Below are positions 1 through 9,309 of a DNA stretch of 64,000 nucleotides, one piece after another. Position numbers and translations under genes: made by a program. Every line of letters begins with the position of its first letter. Within the stretch, counting starts at the first letter, position 1. The notes beneath the pieces were generated by a model. It was given only the letters and a program-made list of their open reading frames with translations, was not told the origin of the DNA and searched no databases. Source of the DNA: Variovorax sp. EL159 (GTDB taxonomy: Bacteria; Pseudomonadota; Gammaproteobacteria; Burkholderiales; Burkholderiaceae_C). The stretch spans positions 62,001-126,000 of the forward strand of contig NZ_FMUJ01000003.1 in the NCBI RefSeq assembly GCF_900100965.1. The letters are read 5' to 3'.

Positions 1-1
1 G

Positions 2-280
2 AAGGACCCGCGCGTGGGCATGGTCACGATCCAGGCCGTCGAGGTCACGCCCGACTATGCGCATGCGAAGGTCTACTTCAGCATGCTCACGGGCGACGTG
101 ACCGAGACCACCGAAGCGCTCAACCAGGCCGCGGGCTTCCTGCGCAACGGCCTGTTCAAGCGCCTGCATATCCACACCGTGCCCACGCTGCACTTCCTGT
201 TCGACCGCACCACCGAGCGTGCCGCCGACATGAACGCGCTCATCGCGCAGGCCGTCGCTTCGCGCTCGAAAGACGACTAG
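2..280 (+). CDS. rbfA: Ribosome-binding factor A, 3' part only
   Basis: RbfA binds the 30S subunit and helps mature the 5' end of 16S rRNA, notably in the cold. Only the last 92 residues are present and the open frame runs off the left edge. Visible segments fit the KH-like RbfA fold: a [18 protein letters not shown] strand region and the conserved C-terminal part with LRNGLFKRL and a [10 protein letters not shown] strand. The gene stops 2 bases before truB, the usual bacterial order (rbfA-truB, normally downstream of infB). Identity is well supported by sequence and neighbour; the N-terminus is outside the window. Confidence 0.93.
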   Translation, partial: KDPRVGMVTIQAVEVTPDYAHAKVYFSMLTGDVTETTEALNQAAGFLRNGLFKRLHIHTVPTLHFLFDRTTERAADMNALIAQAVASRSKDD

Positions 281-282
281 CC

Positions 283-1251
283 ATGAATGCGCCACGCACA
301 AGGGTGCAGCGGCGCCCTGTGCATGGGGTGTTGTTGCTCGACAAGCCGCTGGGACTCTCCAGCAACCAGGCCTTGCAAAAGGCCAAGTGGTTGCTGCGCG
401 CCGAAAAAGCGGGCCATACCGGCACGCTCGATCCGCTCGCGACGGGTGTCCTGCCGCTTTGCTTTGGCGCGGCCACCAAGTTCAGCCAGTTGCACCTGGA
501 CGCCGACAAGACCTATGAGGCCACGGCCCGTCTCGGCGTCAAGACCGCGACCGGCGATGCCGAAGGCGACGTGATCGCCGAACGGCCTGTCAACGTCACG
601 CCGGAAGACCTGGCGCGCGTGCAGCAGCAGTTCACCGGCCCGATCCGGCAGGTGCCACCGATGCACAGCGCGCTCAAGAAAGACGGCAAGGCGTTGTACG
701 AGTACGCCCGCGAAGGCGTCGAGATCGAGCGGGCACCGCGCGACGTCGTCATCCACAAGCTGGAGGTGACCGAGGCTGCCGCCCCGCAAGGGCAGCGCGC
801 CATCAGGATCGCGGCGACCGTGAGCAAGGGCACGTACATCCGCACCCTCGGCGAAGACATCGGCGAGGCACTCGGCTGCGGCGCCCACCTGACGTCGCTG
901 CGGCGCACCGCGACCGGCGATTTCGGGCAGGCGCAATGCGTCACCCTCGAAGCGCTCGAAGCCATGGACGAAGAGGAGCGCCTGGCGCAACTCCTGCCAG
1001 CCGAGTCGCTGGTGGACGGCCACAGCCGCGTCACGCTCGGCGCGGAAGATGCGGCACGCTTTCTTTCAGGCCTGCGCCGCCGTGGCGGCTGGGCCGATGC
1101 GGCAGAAGTGGCCGTGTTCGGCAGCGAACCGCACGCCTTCCTCGGCACGGCCCATGTGGCGGCCGGCGAACTGATCCCGGGGCGCTTGCTGAACCCCATC
1201 GAAATCCAGCAAATTCTTTTGAACGCACAACAGACCGAAGCGACACCATGA
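283..1251 (+). CDS. truB: tRNA pseudouridine(55) synthase TruB
   Basis: TruB converts U55 of the tRNA T-loop to pseudouridine in the cytoplasm. The 322-residue product has the family length. [14 protein letters not shown] near residues 45-58 carries the catalytic aspartate (D50), preceded by [13 protein letters not shown]. The central KGTYIRTL segment and a C-terminal PUA-like tail are also present. The ATG at 283 lies 2 bases after the rbfA stop. The 3' end overlaps typA in an ATGA arrangement, so rbfA, truB and typA look translationally coupled. Confidence 0.96.
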   Translation: MNAPRTRVQRRPVHGVLLLDKPLGLSSNQALQKAKWLLRAEKAGHTGTLDPLATGVLPLCFGAATKFSQLHLDADKTYEATARLGVKTATGDAEGDVIAERPVNVTPEDLARVQQQFTGPIRQVPPMHSALKKDGKALYEYAREGVEIERAPRDVVIHKLEVTEAAAPQGQRAIRIAATVSKGTYIRTLGEDIGEALGCGAHLTSLRRTATGDFGQAQCVTLEALEAMDEEERLAQLLPAESLVDGHSRVTLGAEDAARFLSGLRRRGGWADAAEVAVFGSEPHAFLGTAHVAAGELIPGRLLNPIEIQQILLNAQQTEATP

Positions 1252-3086
1252 GTACCAAGCAAATCCGCAATATCGCCATCATTGCCCACGTGGACCATGG
1301 CAAGACCACCATGGTCGACCAACTGCTGCGCCAGTCCGGCACCTTCGCCGACCACGAGAAGGTCGTCGACACGGTGATGGACAACAACGCCATCGAAAAA
1401 GAACGTGGCATCACCATTCTGGCCAAGAACTGCGCCGTGACCTGGGAAGGCACGCACATCAACATCGTCGACACCCCCGGCCACGCGGACTTCGGCGGTG
1501 AAGTGGAACGCGCGCTGTCGATGGTCGACGGCGTGGTGCTGCTGATCGACGCCCAGGAAGGCCCGATGCCGCAGACGCGCTTCGTGACCAAGAAGGCGCT
1601 GGCCCTGGGCCTCAAGCCCATCCTGGTGGTGAACAAGGTCGACAAGCCCGGCGCGAACCCCGACAAGGTGGTCAATGCCGCCTTCGACCTGTTCGACAAG
1701 CTCGGCGCCACCGACGAACAGCTCGACTTCCCCGTGGTGTATGCCTCGGGCATCAACGGCTGGTCGTCGCTGGAAGAGGGCGCACAGGGTGAGCAGTGGG
1801 GCCCCGACATGTCGGCCCTGTTCAACACCATCCTGAAGCACGTGCCGTCGCAAAAGGGTGACCCCGCCGCGCCGCTGCAGTTGCAGATCTCGGCCCTCGA
1901 CTTCTCGACCTTCGTCGGTCGCATCGGCGTCGGCCGTATCAGCCAGGGCACCCTGAAGCCGATGACCGACGTGGTCGTGATGGAAGGTCCGGATGGCAAG
2001 TCCATCAAGGGCCGTGTCAACCAGGTGCTGACTTTCCAGGGCCTGGACCGCGTGCAGGCCACCGAAGCCGGCCCGGGCGAGATCGTGCTGATCAACGGCA
2101 TTGCCGACATCGGCATCGGCGTCACCGTGACCGATCCGGCCAACCCGGCACCGCTGCCCATGCTCAAGGTCGACGAGCCGACCCTGACCATGAACTTCTG
2201 CGTCAACACCAGCCCGCTGGCCGGCCGCGAAGGCAAGTTCGTCACCAGCCGCCAGATCTGGGACCGCCTGCAGAAGGAACTGCAGCACAACGTCGCGCTG
2301 CGCGTGAACGAAACCGACGAAGAAGGCATCTTCGAAGTGATGGGCCGGGGCGAACTGCACCTGACCATTCTTCTGGAAAACATGCGCCGCGAAGGCTATG
2401 AAATGGCCGTGTCGAAGCCGCGCGTGGTGTTCCGCACCGTCAACGGCGAGAAGCATGAACCCATCGAACTGGTGACGGCCGACATCGAAGACCAGCACCA
2501 GGGCGGCGTGATGCAGGCACTGGGCGAGCGCAAGGGCGAGCTGGTCAACATGGAACCGGACGGCCGTGGCCGCGTGCGCCTGGAGTACCGCATTCCGGCG
2601 CGTGGCCTGATCGGCTTCACGAACGAATTCCTGAACCTGACGCGTGGCTCGGGCCTCATCAGCAACATCTTCGACAGCTACGAGCCGCACAAGGGCGACA
2701 TCGGCGGCCGCAAGAACGGCGTGCTGATCTCGATGGACGACGGTGAAATCTTCACCTACGCCCTGGGCAAGTTGGACGACCGCGGCCGCATGTTCGTGCG
2801 CGCCAACGACCCGGTGTATGAAGGCATGATCGTCGGCATCCACAGCCGCGACAACGACCTCGTGGTGAACGCCACGCGTACCAAGCAGCTGACCAACTTC
2901 CGCGTTTCGGGCAAGGAAGACGCGATCAAGATCACGCCTCCGATTGAACTCACGCTCGAATACGGCGTGGAATTCATCGAGGACGACGAGCTGGTCGAAA
3001 TCACGCCCAAGAGCGTTCGCCTGCGCAAGCGCTTCCTGAAGGAACACGAGCGCAAGCGGGCCGGCCGCGACACGTCGCAAGGCTGA
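1248..3086 (+). CDS. typA: Ribosome-associated GTPase TypA/BipA
   Basis: TypA (BipA) is a translational GTPase related to EF-G that binds ribosomes and affects 50S assembly, cold growth and stress responses. The 612-residue product starts at an ATG overlapping the truB stop. The GTPase P-loop AHVDHGKTT is at residues 13-21, with the DTPGH and NKVDKP motifs following. The rest matches the domain II, EF-G III/V-like and BipA C-terminal regions, including [17 protein letters not shown] and [10 protein letters not shown]. Length is normal (about 605-615). A longer reading frame continues upstream through truB, but the ATG at 1248 gives the canonical N-terminus [20 protein letters not shown]. Confidence 0.97.
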   Translation: MSTKQIRNIAIIAHVDHGKTTMVDQLLRQSGTFADHEKVVDTVMDNNAIEKERGITILAKNCAVTWEGTHINIVDTPGHADFGGEVERALSMVDGVVLLIDAQEGPMPQTRFVTKKALALGLKPILVVNKVDKPGANPDKVVNAAFDLFDKLGATDEQLDFPVVYASGINGWSSLEEGAQGEQWGPDMSALFNTILKHVPSQKGDPAAPLQLQISALDFSTFVGRIGVGRISQGTLKPMTDVVVMEGPDGKSIKGRVNQVLTFQGLDRVQATEAGPGEIVLINGIADIGIGVTVTDPANPAPLPMLKVDEPTLTMNFCVNTSPLAGREGKFVTSRQIWDRLQKELQHNVALRVNETDEEGIFEVMGRGELHLTILLENMRREGYEMAVSKPRVVFRTVNGEKHEPIELVTADIEDQHQGGVMQALGERKGELVNMEPDGRGRVRLEYRIPARGLIGFTNEFLNLTRGSGLISNIFDSYEPHKGDIGGRKNGVLISMDDGEIFTYALGKLDDRGRMFVRANDPVYEGMIVGIHSRDNDLVVNATRTKQLTNFRVSGKEDAIKITPPIELTLEYGVEFIEDDELVEITPKSVRLRKRFLKEHERKRAGRDTSQG

Positions 3087-3105
3087 TCGCAACCCGCGAT
3101 TGGCC

Positions 3106-4023
3106 ATGCGCCTGACGCACGGCGGCGCCGTCTGGCTGATGGTCGTCGTGACCCTGATGTGGGGCACGGCGGGCGTCGTCACACGGCACCTCGCACAGGC
3201 GCACAGTTTCGAGATCACCTTCTGGCGCAGCCTCTTCACGATGCTGTCGCTGCTGGTGATCTTGCCGCTTTGGCGGGGACGCGCGGTGTTCTCGCAAGTG
3301 CGCAACGGCGGGCGCGAACTCTGGATTTCAGGCGTCTGCTGGGCCGTGATGTTCACGGCCTTCATGGTTGCGCTCACGCTGGCTTCCACGGCCAGCGTGC
3401 TGGTCACGATGTCATTGGGCCCATTGCTCACCGCGCTCGCGGCCCGCTTCTTCATCGGGCACCGGTTGCCCACGCGCACCTGGCTGGCGATCGTGGTCGC
3501 CGGCCTTGGCATCGGCTGGATGTACGGCACGCAGCTGTTGCAGGGTGGTGGGGCTTCGGTGCTCGGCACGCTGGTTGCGCTGTGCGTGCCGCTGGCAGGT
3601 GCCGCCAACTGGACGGTGGTTCAGCATGCTCAGGCGAAAGGGCACGACATCGACCTGGTGCCCGCGGTGCTGATCGGCGCGGTGCTCACCGCGCTGTTCA
3701 CCCTGCCTTTTGCGTGGCCGTTCCAGGCAAGCGCACATGACCTCGGCCTGCTGGCTTTTCTCGGCGTGTTCCAGCTCGCCATTCCCTGTGTTCTCTCGGT
3801 TCTGTGTGCCCAGGTTTTGAAGGCCCCCGAGGTCGCGTTGCTGGCCTTGCTGGAGGTGATCTTCGGCATCGCGCTGGCCTGGGTCGGAGCAGGCGAGGAG
3901 CCGGCGGCCAGCGTGTTGACCGGCGGTGCGCTGGTCATCGGCGCATTGGTGTTCAACGAACTGCTCGCGCTGCGCAGTCGCCGCACCACGGCCGCAGACA
4001 CAGCATTGCCGGGCGCGCACTAG
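3106..4023 (+). CDS. EamA-family (DMT) transporter
   Basis: An inner-membrane protein of about 305 residues made of two EamA repeats with roughly ten hydrophobic helices. The first helix carries the family-typical VTLMWGTAGVVTRHLA, followed by FEITFWRSLF. Members of the drug/metabolite transporter superfamily export amino acids, nucleosides or other small metabolites, and the substrate cannot be read here. I chose the ATG at 3106; an in-frame TTG 6 bases upstream would add two residues. It lies 19 bases after typA and is convergent with the next gene. Confidence 0.85.
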   Translation: MRLTHGGAVWLMVVVTLMWGTAGVVTRHLAQAHSFEITFWRSLFTMLSLLVILPLWRGRAVFSQVRNGGRELWISGVCWAVMFTAFMVALTLASTASVLVTMSLGPLLTALAARFFIGHRLPTRTWLAIVVAGLGIGWMYGTQLLQGGGASVLGTLVALCVPLAGAANWTVVQHAQAKGHDIDLVPAVLIGAVLTALFTLPFAWPFQASAHDLGLLAFLGVFQLAIPCVLSVLCAQVLKAPEVALLALLEVIFGIALAWVGAGEEPAASVLTGGALVIGALVFNELLALRSRRTTAADTALPGAH

Positions 4024-4055
4024 CAGCGCACCAGGCAATGAGCCCCGGCGCGGCG

Positions 4056-5534
4056 CTACCGCGACTGACGCGACGGAGGAACCGGCGGCGGAAGGGGCTG
4101 CGTCGCCGGCATGGCGGCGTCCATGACGCCCAGGCTGTTCATCCGGGCCTCGACCACCTTGCGCATGAAGGTCTGCGCAAAGTCTTCGCTCATGCGCCAG
4201 TTGCCGTTGTCCTGCACGAAAGTGAATTCCCCGGTGACCGGGATCGTGTTGTCGCCACTGCCCGAGAGGGCGCCCAGCAGGCGGTCGTTGTATTCGATGA
4301 CCAGCGGGCAGACGTGGCCCACGCCGCCTTCGGCGGCCTTGCAGGGGCCGGTGAGTTCGATCTCGGCAATCTCGCGCGAGCGGTCGGGGTCGCGGGTCAG
4401 CAGGCCGGAGTCGGCGCGCTGGCGCAAGCGTTCCCTGGCCGGCGAAGAGCGCATGCTGAGCGGGGCAGCGCCTTCGCGAAACGCCTTCTCCATGGCTTCG
4501 CGGCCGATGGGCTCGGCGTTGTAGAGCGGCTTGCCATCGGCATCGAGGTGCCCGAAGCGGGCTTCGACGATGGCGACATCCGCGCCCCGCACCACCATCT
4601 CGTCGCCCTTCGGCGATGCGGGCCCGATGGTGTAGGCCATCGATTCGGTGCTGTCGCCTTGCTTCATGAGGGCCACGCAGCCGCGCACGCGCTCCGGCTT
4701 GCGATAGCCGACCTCGCGCATGCTGCTGACCGAAGGCGTCTGGATGGAAGAGCGGCTGCTTGGGTCGAGGTTGCGCATGCGCACGTCCATGGCCGCGCGA
4801 ATCATCAGGCTGTTCAGCGTCTTGCGCGTGGAGCTTGCGTCGCAGGCAGGCACGCTGGCCGGCGCGAAGATGTACCAGCCGAGTCCACCCGCCACGACCA
4901 GCACGGTCAGGATGAACTTCCATGCACCGACCCGTCGGGTTCGTTGCGCCTGGTTTCTCCAGGCGCGCACGGCCTGCTCGTCGGCATCAATGAGGACTTG
5001 CGCCTCGGCAACGATGCGCTGGCGCTCGGCGGCCATGGCAAAGGCCGGCTCGTTGGCCACCTGGGCACGCGTGGCCTCGTAGTCTTCTTTTTCGAGAAGG
5101 CCCTCGGTCACCAGCCAGGCCAGCGCGATGGCGGGCGCCGCGGGCACGGTGCCCAAGATGGGCGTTTGCTGCAACGCCTCGTCGCGCATCTCGGCGTCGA
5201 TGAGCCCGTCTTTGTAGAGCGATTCGATGGCCTCGTGCGTGATGCCGCGGCCAGCCAGCTCGACGAGATCGTCGGCGTCGAAGGCCGTGCTTTCCGCGTC
5301 GCCCAGATTGGGGTCGGGGGGCGTGGCGGCTTCGAGCCTTTCGAGCGCCGCGTCCTGCTGTTCTTCGGTGACCAGGCCTCGCATGCGCATCCATGCCAGG
5401 GCGTGGGCCGGGCTTGGAAGCGGGGGCAGGGTGGCGGTCTCGGGATGGGCCAGCACGGCGTCGTGCTGCGCGTCGGTGATCAGGCTCTGCGTCAGCAGGG
5501 CCAGGAACGCATCCGGGTTGGCGTCAGAAGTCAT
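4056..5534 (-). CDS. Membrane-anchored protein of unknown function with short helical repeats
   Basis: I do not recognise a named family. The 492-residue product has a cytoplasmic-looking N-terminal half, one hydrophobic helix at about 205-223 and a C-terminal domain of about 270 residues that should be periplasmic. The N-terminal half holds four imperfect copies of a short motif of the form GL(I/V)(T/D)xxxxDxxL, near residues 16-28, 53-64, 110-121 and 145-156. Two copies are preceded by a similar A-x-A-L-A-W segment. The motif recalls helical repeats in front of secretion ATPases, but there are no nucleotide-binding motifs. The ATG at 5534 gives MTSDANPDAF; longer in-frame extensions cross a terminator and look non-coding. 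Confidence 0.7.
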   Translation of the reverse strand: MTSDANPDAFLALLTQSLITDAQHDAVLAHPETATLPPLPSPAHALAWMRMRGLVTEEQQDAALERLEAATPPDPNLGDAESTAFDADDLVELAGRGITHEAIESLYKDGLIDAEMRDEALQQTPILGTVPAAPAIALAWLVTEGLLEKEDYEATRAQVANEPAFAMAAERQRIVAEAQVLIDADEQAVRAWRNQAQRTRRVGAWKFILTVLVVAGGLGWYIFAPASVPACDASSTRKTLNSLMIRAAMDVRMRNLDPSSRSSIQTPSVSSMREVGYRKPERVRGCVALMKQGDSTESMAYTIGPASPKGDEMVVRGADVAIVEARFGHLDADGKPLYNAEPIGREAMEKAFREGAAPLSMRSSPARERLRQRADSGLLTRDPDRSREIAEIELTGPCKAAEGGVGHVCPLVIEYNDRLLGALSGSGDNTIPVTGEFTFVQDNGNWRMSEDFAQTFMRKVVEARMNSLGVMDAAMPATQPLPPPVPPSRQSR

Positions 5535-5585
5535 GCGGGGATTCTGCCGTGGGTGCCATCGACTGCCTTGCCAGGAAAAGCGGAC

Positions 5586-5615
5586 AAAAAAACGCCGGCG
5601 GATGCCGGCGTTTTT
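5586..5615 (-). terminator. Rho-independent terminator
   Basis: A 7-bp perfect GC stem (CGCCGGC, 5593-5599, pairing with GCCGGCG, 5604-5610) with a 4-base loop is flanked by A7 on the left and T5 on the right. Read leftward it ends in seven T residues. It therefore terminates the leftward operon ending at 5636 and separates it from the gene at 4056-5534. Confidence 0.88.
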
Positions 5616-5635
5616 CTCTTCAGATCCGCAGGGGA

Positions 5636-6028
5636 TCAGGGACGGGCGACCTTCCAGGCGCCGTTGGCCACGCCGTCGCCGGTGCGGTCGCCAGCCTTGG
5701 CGTCTTTCGACCAGTAGTACAGGGGCCAGCCCTTGTAGGCCCACTGGCGCTTGCCATCTTCACGAATGATGATGGTGTAGCCGCCCATGGGCTTGGCGGT
5801 GTCGGCCACGCCGAGCGCGGGCCAGTTGGCGGCGCACTGGGCGTTGCAGGCGGAGGTGCCGGCGCCCGCGGTGTCCTTGGCGAAGGTGTAGAGCGTCATG
5901 CCGTTGGGGCCGACCAGCACGCCGTCGGCGGTGCGGGTGGGCGCGTCGGGCGCGCTGGCGGTCTGGGACATGCCGCCGCAGCCGGCGAGCAAAGCCGCAG
6001 CGAGGATCGAGGCGCTGAGCAATTTCAT
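5636..6028 (-). CDS. COG4315-type secreted lipoprotein
   Basis: A 130-residue putative lipoprotein of unknown function from the secreted-repeat family often labelled Lipoprotein_15/COG4315. The signal peptide ends in a lipobox, LLAGC, with C17 as the lipidated residue. The mature part contains the family hallmarks: LVGPNGMTLYTF followed by KDTAG, a two-Cys segment CNAQCAANWP, and KGWPLYYW. It is the last gene of an operon with anti-sigma and sigma genes, and a strong SD (GAAGGAGAA) precedes the ATG. It is a clear paralogue of the product of 7487-7867, which has a normal cleavable signal instead of a lipobox. Confidence 0.88.
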   Translation of the reverse strand: MKLLSASILAAALLAGCGGMSQTASAPDAPTRTADGVLVGPNGMTLYTFAKDTAGAGTSACNAQCAANWPALGVADTAKPMGGYTIIIREDGKRQWAYKGWPLYYWSKDAKAGDRTGDGVANGAWKVARP

Positions 6029-6101
6029 GCAGTTTCTCCTTCAGTTGATAAATCGCGAAAACAAGCCAGGTGATTGCGCGAGCCGGCAGTTTATGCGGTT
6101 G

Positions 6102-6923
6102 CTAAGACAAATCGCGGTAGGCCAGCGTCGCCAGTTTGAGCAAAACTTCTCGCGGCAGCTTGCCGGCGATGGCGTAGCCGAAGCCCTGGTCGACCCAGTA
6201 GAAGCTGGGCACCGGCCCTTCGGAGGCGAAACGGAAGGCGGTCTCGCGCGAAGCGGTGGCGCCCGCGGCCTGGGCGTCGAGGGTGCCGATGTAGAGCGTG
6301 ACGCGCTCGCCGGTGGCGTTCTCGAACATGAATTGCGCACGCGCGCCGGTTTCCCCGGGCAACAGGCGGCCACCGACCAGCAGGTAGCCCTGGGTCGAGA
6401 GGTCCGGCACCTTGAGCGGCCTGTCGAGGCGCCTGGAAAGCCACTGCACCAGATGCTGCTGCTCGCTGGCTGCCACCTCCACAGGGTGCCTCTTCTCGGG
6501 CGCATAGACGGCGTGTGCGACCGATGCGTCGTGCACGAACTCGCGCACGGCCGGGGCGCGCGCCAGTTGGGCGCCGGCACGCGGCGCGGCGGACCACTGG
6601 GCATTGCCGAGCCATCCGGCGGCAAAGGCGACCAGCAGGCCGGCGGCCATGCCGCCCCAGCGCAGCCAGGCGCCATGCCGGGCGTGCCGGGGCAACTGGC
6701 GATCGAGCGTGTTGGCCAGCGACACGGGTACGGGCGCGTCTAGCAACTCGCCATGCAGCCGTCGCAAGGCATCGCGTTGGGTGTGCCACGCCGCCACCTT
6801 GGCGGCGATGGCCGGGTCGCGCGCCAACGCGTCTTCGACCGCGCCGTGCCGGTCCGCGGCCAACTGGCCATCGACCCAGGCGTGCAGTTCGTCGTCGGTA
6901 GGGGGTGGAGCGGGGCGGTTCAT
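6102..6923 (-). CDS. Anti-sigma factor, single-span transmembrane
   Basis: The 273-residue product has an N-terminal helical domain (about 1-80) beginning with a TDDELHAWVDGQL-type segment, as in anti-sigma domains. One transmembrane helix lies at about 87-105, followed by a periplasmic domain of about 165 residues. It lacks the HxxxCxxC zinc motif, so it is a zinc-free type. It starts 13 bases after the ECF sigma gene and very likely holds that factor at the membrane until a periplasmic signal arrives. Role is inferred from context and topology. Confidence 0.83.
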   Translation of the reverse strand: MNRPAPPPTDDELHAWVDGQLAADRHGAVEDALARDPAIAAKVAAWHTQRDALRRLHGELLDAPVPVSLANTLDRQLPRHARHGAWLRWGGMAAGLLVAFAAGWLGNAQWSAAPRAGAQLARAPAVREFVHDASVAHAVYAPEKRHPVEVAASEQQHLVQWLSRRLDRPLKVPDLSTQGYLLVGGRLLPGETGARAQFMFENATGERVTLYIGTLDAQAAGATASRETAFRFASEGPVPSFYWVDQGFGYAIAGKLPREVLLKLATLAYRDLS

Positions 6924-6936
6924 GGGGTGGCGGTTT

Positions 6937-7452
6937 TCATTTGAGGCGGCGCAGGCCGGGGCGAACGGGCGCGCAAGCGCCGTCCATCAGCTCCTGCAGC
7001 CGGACACGGGCCCGCGAGAGGCGCGACATCACGGTGCCGGCGGGAATGCCCAGCACCTTGGCCACTTCGGCATACGACAGGTCTTCGAGCGTGACGAGCA
7101 GCAGCACGGCGCGCTGCTCTTCGGGCAGTTGCATCAGGCAGCGCTGCAGGTCGAGGCCCGTGCCCTGGTCGCGGCCCGGGTCGACACCGCCGCGCAGCTC
7201 CTGCGTCACGTCGTCGAGCGGCACCACGCTGTGCGGCGGCGGCCTGCGCCGCACCTGGCTCGCGAAGGTGTTGTGCATGACGGTGAAGAGCCATGCGCGC
7301 AGGTCGCTGCCCGCGACCCAGAGCCGCCATTTGCTGCAGGCGCGCTCGAGCGTGTCTTGCACGAGGTCATCGGCCGCCCACGCGTCGCCCGTGAGCGCCC
7401 GCGCATAGCGGCGCAGGCTCGGGATGTGCTCGGCCAAAAGGCGGGCGTCCAT
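6937..7452 (-). CDS. ECF-type RNA polymerase sigma factor
   Basis: A 171-residue sigma-70 family factor with only regions 2 and 4. Region 2 spans about residues 10-75 (LRRYARALTGDAWAADDLVQ, then WLFTVMHNTF). Region 4 spans about 105-160, with the helix-turn-helix LSYAEVAKVLGIPAGTVMSR. Length and domain pair are typical of extracytoplasmic-function factors. It lies 34 bases downstream of a secreted COG4315 protein and directly before its anti-sigma gene, so operon expression is probably autoregulated. The regulon is unknown. Confidence 0.93.
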   Translation of the reverse strand: MDARLLAEHIPSLRRYARALTGDAWAADDLVQDTLERACSKWRLWVAGSDLRAWLFTVMHNTFASQVRRRPPPHSVVPLDDVTQELRGGVDPGRDQGTGLDLQRCLMQLPEEQRAVLLLVTLEDLSYAEVAKVLGIPAGTVMSRLSRARVRLQELMDGACAPVRPGLRRLK

Positions 7453-7486
7453 GGGCAGGCGAGGTGGGTGCGCAGTTGATCGTCGC

Positions 7487-7867
7487 TCAGGGCTTGGCGA
7501 TCTTCCAGGTGCCGTTGACGCCGTCGCCGGTCTTGTCGCCCGGCTTGGTGTCCTTGACCCAGTAGTAGAGCGGCCAGCCCTTGGCGGCCCATTGCTTCTT
7601 GCCGTCGTCGCGGGTGACGATGGTGAAGTCGCCGGCGGGCTTGTCGCTGTCGGCGGCCATGAAGGGCGGCCAGTTGGTCGCGCAGCCCCCGTTGCAGACC
7701 GACTTGCCGTTGCCGGCCGTGTCCTTGTCGAAGGTGTAGAGCGTCATGCCGTTGGGGCCGACCAGTGCGCCGTCGGCGGGCTTGGGCTGGGCGAATGCGG
7801 GGAGTGCGAGGGCACCGCCCAGCAGGAGGGTGACGAGGCCGATGGAAGAAGCAAGGAAAGGCGACAT
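7487..7867 (-). CDS. COG4315-type secreted protein, first gene of the sigma operon
   Basis: A 126-residue exported protein with a cleavable signal peptide (cut near ALPAFA-QP, residues 21-27). The core matches that of the lipoprotein at 5636-6028: LVGPNGMTLYTF, KDTAGNG, a two-Cys CNGGCATNWPP segment and KGWPLYYW. Function of the family is unknown. The ATG at 7867 is preceded by a good SD (AGGAG). A candidate ECF promoter sits upstream, which would make it the first gene of the operon. Confidence 0.87.
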   Translation of the reverse strand: MSPFLASSIGLVTLLLGGALALPAFAQPKPADGALVGPNGMTLYTFDKDTAGNGKSVCNGGCATNWPPFMAADSDKPAGDFTIVTRDDGKKQWAAKGWPLYYWVKDTKPGDKTGDGVNGTWKIAKP

Positions 7868-7918
7868 GGAAAGACTCCTGTGTGAGGGTTGGCATCGGCG
7901 ATCCGATGACAACTGCAC

Positions 7919-7945
7919 AAACGCCCGCGGCCGGCCTTTTATTCC
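7919..7945 (-). promoter_or_regulatory. Candidate ECF-sigma promoter
   Basis: Read leftward, GGAAT (7941-7945) is followed after exactly 17 bases by CGTTT (7919-7923). This is the GGAAT-N17-CGTT pattern of many ECF promoters. It lies about 50 bases upstream of the ATG at 7867, so it could drive the operon from its own sigma factor. The match is by eye and short. Confidence 0.45.
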
Positions 7946-7965
7946 ATGGCCCGCAAAAAAAAGAC

Positions 7966-8442
7966 CTAGCGGTTGCGGCTCTTCATCGCGCGTTCGACTT
8001 CGCGCTTGCCTTCGCGGTCCTTGATGGTGTCGCGCTTGTCGTGCTCGGCCTTGCCCTTGGCCAGCGCGATCTCGCACTTCACCTTGCCGGCCTTCCAGTG
8101 CAGGTTGAGCGGCACCAGCGTGTAGCCCTTCTGCTCGACCTTGCCCATCAGCCGCTTGATCTCTTCCTTGTGCAGGAGCAGTTTCTTGGTACGGACCGAG
8201 TCGGGGTTGACGTGGGTCGACGCGCTCTTGAGCGGGTTGATCTGCAAGCCCACGACATACAGTTCGCCGTCGCGGATCACCACGTAGCCGTCGGTGAGCT
8301 GCACCTTGCCTTCGCGCAGGGACTTGACTTCCCAGCCTTCTAGGACCATGCCGGCCTCGAAGCGTTCTTCGAAGAAATAGTTGTACGCGGCCTTCTTGTT
8401 GTCGGCGATGCGGGAGGAGGTATCTTGTTTCTTTGTGGCCAT
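7966..8442 (-). CDS. smpB: SsrA-binding protein SmpB
   Basis: SmpB binds tmRNA and brings it to stalled ribosomes for trans-translation. The 158-residue product has the full family length. Visible hallmarks are the N-terminal [17 protein letters not shown], then [13 protein letters not shown], and the basic C-terminal tail ([14 protein letters not shown]) that enters the decoding site. The ATG at 8442 gives the canonical MATKKQ start. It is transcribed away from ratA-rnfH, the same arrangement as in Escherichia coli. Confidence 0.97.
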   Translation of the reverse strand: MATKKQDTSSRIADNKKAAYNYFFEERFEAGMVLEGWEVKSLREGKVQLTDGYVVIRDGELYVVGLQINPLKSASTHVNPDSVRTKKLLLHKEEIKRLMGKVEQKGYTLVPLNLHWKAGKVKCEIALAKGKAEHDKRDTIKDREGKREVERAMKSRNR

Positions 8443-8505
8443 GACTCGGGAATGTTGGGGCTGCATGGCTTCAATACAATCCGTCGCGCACGCTGCACCG
8501 ATTCT

Positions 8506-8952
8506 ATGAAAACAGTCAACAAGTCCGTCCTCATCTGGTACAGCGCCGAAGAGATGTATGCGCTCGTCACCGACGTGGCGAAGTATCCGCAGTTTCTTCC
8601 GTGGTGCGACAAGTCGCGGATCATCGAGCAGGACGAGGCCGGCATGACGGCCGAAGTCGGCCTGTCCTTCGGCGGTTTTCACCAGAGCTTCACCACGCGC
8701 AACACCCACATTCCGGGGCGCGAGGTGCAATTGAAACTGGTCGATGGACCGTTCTCCAACCTCGATGGCACCTGGAAGTTCGTGCCTGTCGGCGAGCAGG
8801 GCGAACGGGCCTGCCGCGTCGAGCTGCACATGAGCTACGGCTTCAGCAACTTCGCGTTGCAGGCGCTGGTGGGACCGGTGTTCGACACCATCGCGTCCAG
8901 CCTGGTCGAAGCCTTCGTCAAGCGCGCCGAGCAGGTCTACGGCGCGACCTGA
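8506..8952 (+). CDS. ratA: RatA-like START-domain protein (ribosome association toxin/ubiquinone-binding family)
   Basis: A 148-residue SRPBCC (START-like) protein of the RatA/Coq10 family. Members have been linked to ribosome-subunit association (RatA) and to quinone binding (Coq10); which applies here cannot be decided. Conserved segments are [27 protein letters not shown] at the N-terminus and the C-terminal [16 protein letters not shown]. The ATG at 8506 gives the family N-terminus. A -10-like TACAAT is at 8475-8480. rnfH follows after 3 bases. Confidence 0.9.
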   Translation: MKTVNKSVLIWYSAEEMYALVTDVAKYPQFLPWCDKSRIIEQDEAGMTAEVGLSFGGFHQSFTTRNTHIPGREVQLKLVDGPFSNLDGTWKFVPVGEQGERACRVELHMSYGFSNFALQALVGPVFDTIASSLVEAFVKRAEQVYGAT

Positions 8953-8955
8953 TCG

Positions 8956-9291
8956 ATGATCGAGGTCACGCTGAGTTGCTCGCCCGCGGCGCGCGAGGTG
9001 TTCGAGCAGGTCTTGCAGCTCGCACCCGGAACGACGCTGGCGGATGCGGTGCAGGCCAGCGGGCTGGCCTCACGTTTTCCGGCGCTGGATTGGCGCCATG
9101 CGATGACGCCGGGCATCTGGGGCCGCGCGGTCGAATGGGACCAGGCGTTGAAAGATGGCGACCGCATCGAGCTGTGCCGCCCCCTCAAGGTCGATCCGAA
9201 AGTGGCGCGCCGCGAACGCTTTCAGCGGCAGGGCGCGCGGGGCACGGGTCTCTTTGCGAATCGCCGCAAGGGCGGCAAGGCCGGGTACTGA
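8956..9291 (+). CDS. rnfH: RnfH/RatB-family protein
   Basis: A 111-residue small beta-grasp (ubiquitin-like) protein of the UPF0125/RnfH family. It starts IEVTLSCSP and contains [16 protein letters not shown], the family signature near the C-terminus, followed by a basic tail. It forms a two-gene unit with ratA. The family's role is not established; the name reflects linkage to rnf genes in other bacteria. Confidence 0.88.
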   Translation: MIEVTLSCSPAAREVFEQVLQLAPGTTLADAVQASGLASRFPALDWRHAMTPGIWGRAVEWDQALKDGDRIELCRPLKVDPKVARRERFQRQGARGTGLFANRRKGGKAGY

Positions 9292-9309
9292 CGGCCCCTC
9301 CGTCGAAGG

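Noticed and set aside
513..3608. Very long open frame on the minus strand across truB, typA and the transporter gene
   Set aside because: It is antisense to genes with clear motifs. High GC at third positions leaves few stops in the opposite frame, and the product has no recognisable domain.
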